Positions 58,870 to 64,000 of a stretch of 64,000 bases of DNA are shown in pieces (within the stretch, counting starts at the first letter, position 1; every line of letters begins with the position of its first letter). The position numbers and the translations under genes were made by a program. The stretch is from Pseudonocardia sp. TRM90224 (lineage in GTDB: Bacteria > Actinomycetota > Actinomycetes > Mycobacteriales > Pseudonocardiaceae): the NCBI RefSeq assembly GCF_021245725.1, contig NZ_JAJGSX010000008.1, forward strand, positions 248,001 through 312,000. Reading direction: 5' to 3'. The notes under the pieces are model-generated. The model had not been told where the DNA came from and made no database searches. It saw nothing but the letters and a program-made list of their open reading frames with translations.

Positions 58870-58945
58870 GGGCAGGAAAGCCACTTTCCTGCCCTCACAG
58901 GGCCTGAAAGTGGCTTTCCTGCCCTCACGCGCGCAACGCACGCAT
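58870..58945. repeat. Family B palindrome, copy 7, with mini-hairpin
   Basis: Perfect 19-nt arms (58870-58888 and 58906-58924) surround a 17-nt loop, followed by an imperfect mini-hairpin CGCGCG-CAA-CGCACG (58928-58942) and the usual GCATC end. It lies between the MaoC-like start and the RNA methyltransferase stop. Confidence 0.93.
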
Positions 58946-58966
58946 CTCGACCTGCGCCGGCGCCGG

Positions 58967-60181
58967 TCAGGTGGCCGGGACGAACAGCGCGATCGACTCG
59001 AAGTGGTGGGTCATCGGGAACGCGTCGAAGGCCCGCAGCCGCTCCATCCGGTAGCCGCGCTGCGCGAGGAGCCCGACGTCACGCGCCAGCGCCGCCGGGT
59101 CGCACGCCACGTACACCAGCCGCTGCGGCCCGGCCGCGCACAGCGCGTCGACCAGTTCCCGGCCCAGCCCACGCCGCGGCGGGTCGGCCACGATCACGTC
59201 GGGCTCCGCGCCGAGCCCGGTGATCTCCCGCTCGACCCGCCCGACCAGCCACCCGACCTGCGGGAGGTCGGCGAGCGCCGCCCGGCCGTCGGCGACGGCC
59301 GCACCCGACGACTCGACCACGGTGACCGCGCCGTCGCGCCCGACCTGCCCGGCCAGCACCGACGCGAAGAGCCCCACGCCGCCGTAGAGGTCCCACGCGG
59401 TGCCGCCGCGCGGTGCCGCCGCCCATTCCCGCACCACCCCGGCGAGCGTCTCGGCCAGCGCCGGGTGCACCTGCCAGAACACCCCGGGCGAGAGCAGCCA
59501 CTCCCGGCCGGCCGCGCGCTGCACCGCAGGCCCGCCGGAGCCGTCGACGTGCACGACCCCGTCGGCGTCGGTGACGACGTCCACCTCGGTGCCCGGCACG
59601 AAACCGCTGTCCAGCACGTCGTGCAGGGAGTCGGGCGGGGCAAGCGGGCAGTCGGCGACGGCCAGCACGTCATGGCTGCGGTGCGCCCGCAGCCCGGCCC
59701 GGCCCTCCTCGTCGACGGCCAGCCGCACCCGGCTGCGCCAGCCGAGCGGCCCGCCCGGCAGCTCCTCGACGACGACGTCGAGCTCGATCCCGGCGAGCCT
59801 GCGCAGCTGCTCGGCCAGCACCGCCGCCTTCAGCGCACGCTGCTCGGCGGGTTCGACGTGCTGCAGGTCGCAGCCGCCGCACCCGCCCGCGCGGGCCCAC
59901 GTGCACGGCGCCGACACCCGCGTCGGCGCCGGTTCCAGCACCGCGACGGTGTCGGCGCGGCAGAACCCGCCGCCCTTGTCCTCGTCGACGACGGCCCGCA
60001 CCCGCTCCCCCGGCAACGCGTGCCGGACGAACACCACCCGGCCGTCGTGCCGCGCGACGCAGTGCCCGCCGTGCGCGACGGGCCCGACCTCCAGCTCCAG
60101 CACGCGGTCGGTCCACCGGGGTTGGGGCGCGGTCACCGCCGGCGGCGTCGTCGGCGCTGCCATCGCTGGTTCCTCCGTCAT
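58967..60181 (-). CDS. TrmA/RlmCD-type RNA (uracil-5-)-methyltransferase
   Basis: A 404-residue Fe-S RNA methyltransferase. An N-terminal TRAM-like domain (LEVGPVAHGGHCVARHDGRVVFVRHALPGERV) is followed by cluster cysteines Cys93, Cys101 and Cys104 in CTWARAGGCGGCDLQ and one in VADCPL. The SAM-binding WDLYGGVGLFA and the catalytic Cys in VYVACDPAALARD lie in the C-terminal half. It methylates a uridine in 23S rRNA or tRNA. ATG 60181 overlaps the KimA-like gene stop. The gene corresponds in position to Rv2689c beside Rv2690c and ceoBC in mycobacteria. Confidence 0.92.
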   Translation of the reverse strand: MTEEPAMAAPTTPPAVTAPQPRWTDRVLELEVGPVAHGGHCVARHDGRVVFVRHALPGERVRAVVDEDKGGGFCRADTVAVLEPAPTRVSAPCTWARAGGCGGCDLQHVEPAEQRALKAAVLAEQLRRLAGIELDVVVEELPGGPLGWRSRVRLAVDEEGRAGLRAHRSHDVLAVADCPLAPPDSLHDVLDSGFVPGTEVDVVTDADGVVHVDGSGGPAVQRAAGREWLLSPGVFWQVHPALAETLAGVVREWAAAPRGGTAWDLYGGVGLFASVLAGQVGRDGAVTVVESSGAAVADGRAALADLPQVGWLVGRVEREITGLGAEPDVIVADPPRRGLGRELVDALCAAGPQRLVYVACDPAALARDVGLLAQRGYRMERLRAFDAFPMTHHFESIALFVPAT

Positions 60182-62217
60182 CGCTGCTTCACCGGTGGCG
60201 GCTTGGCCGGCTGGGTGCCGTCCTCGCCGGGGAGTTGCTCGTACCCGCGCCGCCACGACCCGGGCGGGCTCTCCGGCCGGCGCGTGGCCACCCGCTCCGA
60301 GGACGCCAGCTGCCACGGCACGCTCGTCACCATCACCCCCGGCTGGAACAGCAGCCTGCCCTTCAGCCGCAGCGCGCTCTGGTTGTGCAGGATCTGCTCC
60401 CACCAGCGCCCCACCACGTACTCGGGGATGAACACGGTGACGACGTCACGCGGGTTGTTCGTCCTGATCCGCTTGACGTAGTCGAGCACCGGCTTGGTGA
60501 TCTCGCGGTAGGGCGACTCGACGACCTTCAGCGGCACCGGGAGCTTTCGCCGTTCCCAATCGCGCACGAGCCTGCGGGTATCGGCCTCGTCGACGTTGAC
60601 CGTCACGGCCTCGAGCACGTCGGGCCGGGTCGCCCTGGCGTACGCGACGGCGCGCAGGGTCGGCTTGTGCAGCGTCGAGACCAGCACGATCGCGTGGTTG
60701 CGCGAGGGCAGCACGCCGTCGACCTCGCCGGCGACCAGCTCGGCGGCCACCCGGTCGTAGTGGCGGCGGATGGCCTGCATGAGCACGTAGAAGAACACCA
60801 TGCCCGCGATCGCGATCCACGCGCCGCGGGTGAACTTGGTGATCAGCACGATGACCAGCACGATCCCGGTCATCGCCGCACCGAACGCGTTGATCGCCTG
60901 CGAGCGGCGCATGCGCTGGCGGGTCGGCTGGTCGGTCTCCGTCGCGAGCAGGCGCGCCCAGTGCCGAAGCATGCCGGCCTGGCTCAGCGTGAACGAGGTG
61001 AACACGCCCACGGTGTAGAGCGCGATGAGCCGCGTGACGTCGGCCTGGAAGCCGACGACCAGCACGATCGCCACGCCGGCCAGCACCAGGATGCCGTTGG
61101 AGAACGCGAGGCGGTCGCCGCGGGTGTGCAGCTGCCTGGGCAGGTAGCGGTCCTGCGACAGGATCGAGCCCAGCACCGGGAAGCCGTTGTAGGCGGTGTT
61201 CGCGGCCAGCACGAGGATCAGCGCCGTGAAGACGACGACGAAGAAGAAGCCGGGACGGAAGTCCTGGAACACGACGTCGGCGAGCTGCGCGACGAGCGTC
61301 TGCTGGATGTAGCCCTCGGGTGCGCCGACGATCTGCGTGTCGGGGAACTCCGCGACCTTCGCGCCGGTCATCAAAGCGAGCGCGATGATCCCGGAGAACA
61401 TCACCACCGAGATCGTGCCCAGCATCAGCAGCGTCGTCGCGGCGTTGCGCGACTTGGGCTTGCGAAACGCCGGCACCCCGTTGCTGATCGCCTCGACGCC
61501 CGTCAGCGCCGCCGCGCCCTGGGTGAACGAGCGCAGCACCAGCAGCACCAGCGCCATGCCGGTGAACGCGTCGCCCTCGGCGAGCAGCTGGACGTCGGCG
61601 CTGACCGCACGCAGCTCGTCGCCGAAGACGAGGATCCGGGTGAACCCCCAGATGATCATCGCCCCGATCCCGACGATGAACGCGTACGTGGGGATCGCGA
61701 ACGCGACCCCCGACTCCTTGATCCCGCGCAGGTTCACCGCCGTCAGGACGAGGATCGCCACCACCGCGAACTGCACCTTGTGCTCGGCGACGTACGGGAT
61801 CAGCGCCCCGATGTTCGCCGCCGCCGACGAGATCGACACCGCGACGGTGAGCGTGTAGTCGACCAGCAGCGCGCTCGCGACGGTCAGGCCGGCCTTGCGC
61901 CCCAGGTTGACCGTCGCGACCTCGTAGTCACCGCCGCCCGACGGGTAGGCGTGGACGTTCTGCCGGTAGCTGGTGACCACCGTCATGAGCACGATCACGA
62001 CCGCCAGGCCGACCCACGGCGAGAACGCGTAGGCCGCAACACCGGCGGCCGACAGGGTCAGGAAGATCTCCTCCGGGGCGTATGCCACTGAGGACATCGC
62101 GTCGGAGGCGAAGACGGGCAGCGCCACACGCTTCGGGAGCAGCGTGTGGGAGAGGCGGTCGCTGCGCTGCGGCCGCCCGACGAGTATGCGTTTGACCGCA
62201 ACGCCGAGCTTGGACAC
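60178..62217 (-). CDS. kimA: KimA-like APC-superfamily potassium transporter
   Basis: A 679-residue membrane protein with about 12 helices and a soluble C-terminal domain of about 200 residues. LPVFASDAMSSVAYAPEEIFLTLS, SYRQNVHAYPSGGGDYEVA, SALLVDYTLTVAVSISSA, SFTQGAAALTGVEAISNGVPAFRKPKSRNAA and LVLAANTAYNGFPVLGSILSQDRYLPRQLHTRGDRLAFSNGI closely follow B. subtilis KimA, a proton-coupled K+ importer inhibited by c-di-AMP. The divergent TrkA-like pair supports a potassium role. The GTG at 62217 follows a -10-like TAGGCT by 6 bp, so the mRNA may be leaderless. No ydaO-type riboswitch is evident. Confidence 0.88.
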   Translation of the reverse strand: MSKLGVAVKRILVGRPQRSDRLSHTLLPKRVALPVFASDAMSSVAYAPEEIFLTLSAAGVAAYAFSPWVGLAVVIVLMTVVTSYRQNVHAYPSGGGDYEVATVNLGRKAGLTVASALLVDYTLTVAVSISSAAANIGALIPYVAEHKVQFAVVAILVLTAVNLRGIKESGVAFAIPTYAFIVGIGAMIIWGFTRILVFGDELRAVSADVQLLAEGDAFTGMALVLLVLRSFTQGAAALTGVEAISNGVPAFRKPKSRNAATTLLMLGTISVVMFSGIIALALMTGAKVAEFPDTQIVGAPEGYIQQTLVAQLADVVFQDFRPGFFFVVVFTALILVLAANTAYNGFPVLGSILSQDRYLPRQLHTRGDRLAFSNGILVLAGVAIVLVVGFQADVTRLIALYTVGVFTSFTLSQAGMLRHWARLLATETDQPTRQRMRRSQAINAFGAAMTGIVLVIVLITKFTRGAWIAIAGMVFFYVLMQAIRRHYDRVAAELVAGEVDGVLPSRNHAIVLVSTLHKPTLRAVAYARATRPDVLEAVTVNVDEADTRRLVRDWERRKLPVPLKVVESPYREITKPVLDYVKRIRTNNPRDVVTVFIPEYVVGRWWEQILHNQSALRLKGRLLFQPGVMVTSVPWQLASSERVATRRPESPPGSWRRGYEQLPGEDGTQPAKPPPVKQR

Positions 62218-62223
62218 TGCGGC

Positions 62224-62229
62224 AGCCTA
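62224..62229 (-). promoter_or_regulatory. Possible leaderless -10 of the KimA-like gene
   Basis: Minus-strand TAGGCT ends 6 nt before the GTG start at 62217, and no ribosome site lies between. The -35 is weak. The spacing is the same as for the SARP gene. Confidence 0.4.
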
Positions 62230-62320
62230 TGCGGTGCTGCCAGGCTCGACGCGATAGCGTTCCCTCGTGCGTTGCAGCAGGTGAGCGCATGCTGGAACCG
62301 TCTTGCTGGGAAGGGCCGTC

Positions 62321-62983
62321 GTGTACGTCGTGATCATGGGGTGCGGCCGGGTCGGTTCCGCGCTCTCATCGGGCTTGGAACGGCTGGGGCACGACGTCGC
62401 CGTCATCGACAAGGAGCCGCAGGCGTTCCGCAGGCTCAGCCCGGACTTCCGCGGCAAGCAGGTCATCGGGCAGGGATTCCACCGCGAGGTCCTCATCGAG
62501 GCGGGCGTCGAGCAGGCGCAGGCGTTCGCCGCCGTGTCCAGCGGTGACAACTCCAACATCATCGCCGCGAGGGTGGCCCGCGAGACCTTCGGCATCGATC
62601 GGGTCGTCGCCCGCATCTACGACGCCAAGCGCGCCGCGGTCTACGAGCGGCTCGGCATCCCCACCGTCGCGACCGTGCCGTGGAGCACCGACCGGCTCAT
62701 GCGGATGCTGCTGCCCGACGGTGTGGCCTCGGCGTGGCGGGAGCCGACCGGCACCGTCGCGATTCTGGCGCTGCCCGTCCACGAGGAGTGGTCCGGCCAC
62801 CCGGTCCGCGAGCTGGAGACCGCGACGGGCGCCCGCGTGGCGTTCATCGTGCGTTTCGGCACCGGGGTGCTGCCGAAGCCGGACACCGCCGTCCAGGCCG
62901 AGGACACGATCTACGTCGCGGCGCTCTCCGGCACCGTCAGCGATGTCACCGCAGCAGCGGCCGCGCCGCCGCAGGAGGGCTGA
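62321..62983 (+). CDS. ceoB: TrkA family potassium-uptake regulatory protein, CeoB-like
   Basis: A 220-residue protein. The N-terminal RCK_N nucleotide-binding domain starts VYVVIMGCGRVGSALSSGLERLGHDVAVIDKEP (GxGxxG at about 7-12). A C-terminal RCK_C ligand domain follows from about residue 135 (AILALPVHEEWSGHPVRELETATGARVAFIVRFG...AEDTIYVAALSG). It gates or regulates K+ transport in response to NAD(H)/ATP or c-di-AMP. GTG 62321 has GGGAAGG upstream. It starts 104 bp from the divergent KimA-like gene and is followed after 3 bp by a second TrkA gene. Confidence 0.92.
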   Translation: MYVVIMGCGRVGSALSSGLERLGHDVAVIDKEPQAFRRLSPDFRGKQVIGQGFHREVLIEAGVEQAQAFAAVSSGDNSNIIAARVARETFGIDRVVARIYDAKRAAVYERLGIPTVATVPWSTDRLMRMLLPDGVASAWREPTGTVAILALPVHEEWSGHPVRELETATGARVAFIVRFGTGVLPKPDTAVQAEDTIYVAALSGTVSDVTAAAAAPPQEG

Positions 62984-62986
62984 CCC

Positions 62987-63643
62987 ATGCGGGTCGCGAT
63001 CGCCGGTGCCGGCGCCGTAGGGCGCTCCATCGCGCTGGAGCTGGTGGAGAGCAAACACCAGGTCATGCTCATCGAGCGGGAGCTCAGCCAGATCGAGCCG
63101 GAGGCCGTCGAGCAGGCGGAGTGGGTGCACGCCGACGCGTGTGAGCTCGCCTCGCTCGAGGAGGCCGGGCTGGAGAGCTGCGACGTCGTCATCGCCGCCA
63201 CCGGCGACGACAAGGTGAACCTCGTCGTCTCGCTGCTGGCGAAGACCGAGTTCGCGGTGCGCAGGGTCGTCGCGCGGGTGAACGACCCCCGCAACGAGTG
63301 GCTCTTCGACGAGAACTGGGGCGTCGACGTCGCCGTCTCCACCCCGCGGCTGCTCGCCGCGCTGGTGGAGGAGGCCGTCGCGGTCGGCGACCTCGTGCGA
63401 CTGCTCACGTTCCGGCAGGGCCAGGCCAACCTCGTGGAGATCACGCTGCCGGCCGAGACCGACCTCGCCGGCCGGCCCGTCCGCTCCCTGCGGCTGCCGA
63501 CAGACTCCGCGCTGGTCGTCATCCTGCGCGGCGGCCGGGTGATCGTCCCGCAGCCCGACGACGGCCTCGAACCCGGCGACGAGCTGCTCTTCGTCGCGAC
63601 CTCGGCCGCGGAAGAGGACATCCGGGCGGCGCTGGGCTTCTAG
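62987..63643 (+). CDS. ceoC: TrkA family potassium-uptake regulatory protein, CeoC-like
   Basis: A 218-residue protein. RCK_N starts MRVAIAGAGAVGRSIALELVESKHQVMLIERE, with ADACELASLEEAGLESCDVVIAATGDDKVNLVVSLLAK following. An RCK_C domain starts near residue 138 (VEITLPAETDLAGRPVRSLRLPTDSALVVILRGG). It has the full two-domain length and probably forms hetero-oligomers with the preceding TrkA protein, acting on the KimA-like transporter or a Trk/Ktr channel. It is co-transcribed with its neighbour (3-bp gap). A family A palindrome follows the stop. Confidence 0.92.
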   Translation: MRVAIAGAGAVGRSIALELVESKHQVMLIERELSQIEPEAVEQAEWVHADACELASLEEAGLESCDVVIAATGDDKVNLVVSLLAKTEFAVRRVVARVNDPRNEWLFDENWGVDVAVSTPRLLAALVEEAVAVGDLVRLLTFRQGQANLVEITLPAETDLAGRPVRSLRLPTDSALVVILRGGRVIVPQPDDGLEPGDELLFVATSAAEEDIRAALGF

Positions 63644-63654
63644 CCACCGAAGTT

Positions 63655-63713
63655 CCCCACCGTTTTGGGTGGATGCGCGCCGAAAAGGCGCGCATGTGCC
63701 CGAAACGGTGGGG
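63655..63713. repeat. Family A palindrome, copy 9 (A-prime subtype)
   Basis: CCCCACCGTTTTGGGTGGAT-type arms (63655-63713), with one base changed in the right arm. It lies between the stops of the convergent CeoC-like gene and the DUF3159 gene. Confidence 0.95.
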
Positions 63714-63731
63714 AAGTTGGGGTGGCTTCGG

Positions 63732-64000
63732 TCAGGCGGGCTGGGGCGGGTCGCCGGCGCGGGCGCGGCGGACGGCGAGGATCGTGCCCAGGAGCGCGAC
63801 GCCGACCAGCGGGTAGCCCATGGCGAGCCGGGCGATGCCGAGCCAGGTCTCCTCGTCGGCGTTGTAGAGCAGGCCCTGCACGACGACGCGGGCGACGAAG
63901 ACGAGCGTCCACAGCGCGGTGGCCCACATGTAGGCGCGCAGCAGGCGCGGATCCTGCCGCCACGACTGGCCGTCGCCGTTGATGCCGTGCCAGATCACGC
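63732..64000 (-). CDS. DUF3159 membrane protein (partial, N-terminus outside window)
   Basis: Only the C-terminal 89 or so residues lie in the window; the gene runs past position 64000. WRQDPRLLRAYMWATALWTLVFVARVVVQGLLYNADEETWLGIARLAMGYPLVGVALLGTILAVRR is characteristic of the DUF3159 family, with two membrane helices visible. In mycobacteria the DUF3159 gene stands just next to the ceoB-ceoC/TrkA genes, so the whole right end keeps an ancient actinobacterial order. An internal ATG at 63998 should not be taken as the start. Confidence 0.85.
   Translation of the reverse strand, partial: VIWHGINGDGQSWRQDPRLLRAYMWATALWTLVFVARVVVQGLLYNADEETWLGIARLAMGYPLVGVALLGTILAVRRARAGDPPQPA

Noticed and set aside
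62218..62320. ydaO-type c-di-AMP riboswitch before the KimA-like gene
   Set aside because: The divergent region is only 103 bp and shows no ydaO core; the start appears leaderless.
1044..63713. CRISPR array or classical transposon ends
   Set aside because: Families A and B are dispersed single palindromes, not regularly spaced direct repeats. No transposase or inverted-end pair is near them, and I could not see target duplications.

Overview
The window is about 64 kb of very GC-rich, densely packed chromosome from an actinomycete. A Pseudonocardiaceae member such as Pseudonocardia is my best guess. The evidence is GC-rich third codon positions, many ATGA/GTGA stop-start overlaps, GTG/TTG starts, candidate leaderless promoters, a DprE2-like cell-wall reductase, a SARP regulator, an ECF41 sigma factor, and a right end (RNA methyltransferase, KimA-type permease, two TrkA-like proteins, DUF3159) laid out like the Rv2689c-Rv2690c-ceoB-ceoC block of mycobacteria. 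I see no phage, IS element, rRNA, tRNA or CRISPR array.

Left part (1-23.3 kb): an NMT1/ThiY-type ABC importer operon with two permeases; a DprE2-like SDR; a GntR(YtrA)-ABC exporter operon; a large AAA regulator; two-gene or single-gene modules (NmrA reductase, cytochrome P450, ECF41 sigma, amidohydrolase, TetR plus DUF1772, AroE, a membrane protein, a methyltransferase, a DsbA-like protein); an MFS-IlvD pair; and an M48 peptidase.

Middle part (23.4-45.5 kb), the main interest: a catabolic/cofactor island. A five-gene, translationally coupled operon (38172 to 32639, minus strand) encodes a ComA-type phosphosulfolactate synthase, an unrecognised Cys-rich protein, two aspartase/fumarase-superfamily lyases and a D-cysteine-desulfhydrase-like PLP enzyme. 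This is the gene set described for bacterial coenzyme M synthesis (XcbB1/C1/D1/E1 of Xanthobacter). It is followed by a CoA-disulfide-reductase-like flavoprotein. Around it lie members of the nitrogen-starvation/Nit1C group (MSMEG_0568-type radical SAM, MSMEG_0567-type GNAT, Sll0783/MSMEG_0572-type protein, Sll0787-type AIR-synthase-like protein, MSMEG_0565-type glycosyltransferase) mixed with an AllF/AllG/carbamate-kinase set (FdrA, DUF1116, ArcC), a COG2159 amidohydrolase, a SARP regulator and an XRE-cupin regulator. No nitrilase and no epoxyalkane:CoM transferase is visible. A shared sequence, CGTNNACTAT (extended to CGTNNACTATCSGATA at three sites), lies upstream of the operons and suggests that one regulator ties the CoM genes to the nitrogen genes.

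Right part (45.9-64 kb): DEAD-box helicase, HAD phosphatase, Tex, copper amine oxidase, NmrA/SnoaL-like genes, PadR, LysR, a glutamine-amidotransferase-like protein, a probably frameshifted MaoC-type dehydratase, and the potassium/TrkA block.

Two families of long palindromes are scattered throughout. Family A (core CCCACCGTTTTG, nine copies) lies mostly between convergent genes. Family B (core GGAAAGCCACTTTC, seven copies) often carries a second mini-hairpin ending in GCACGCATCC. One copy of each family lies in frame inside the 5' end of a coding sequence.
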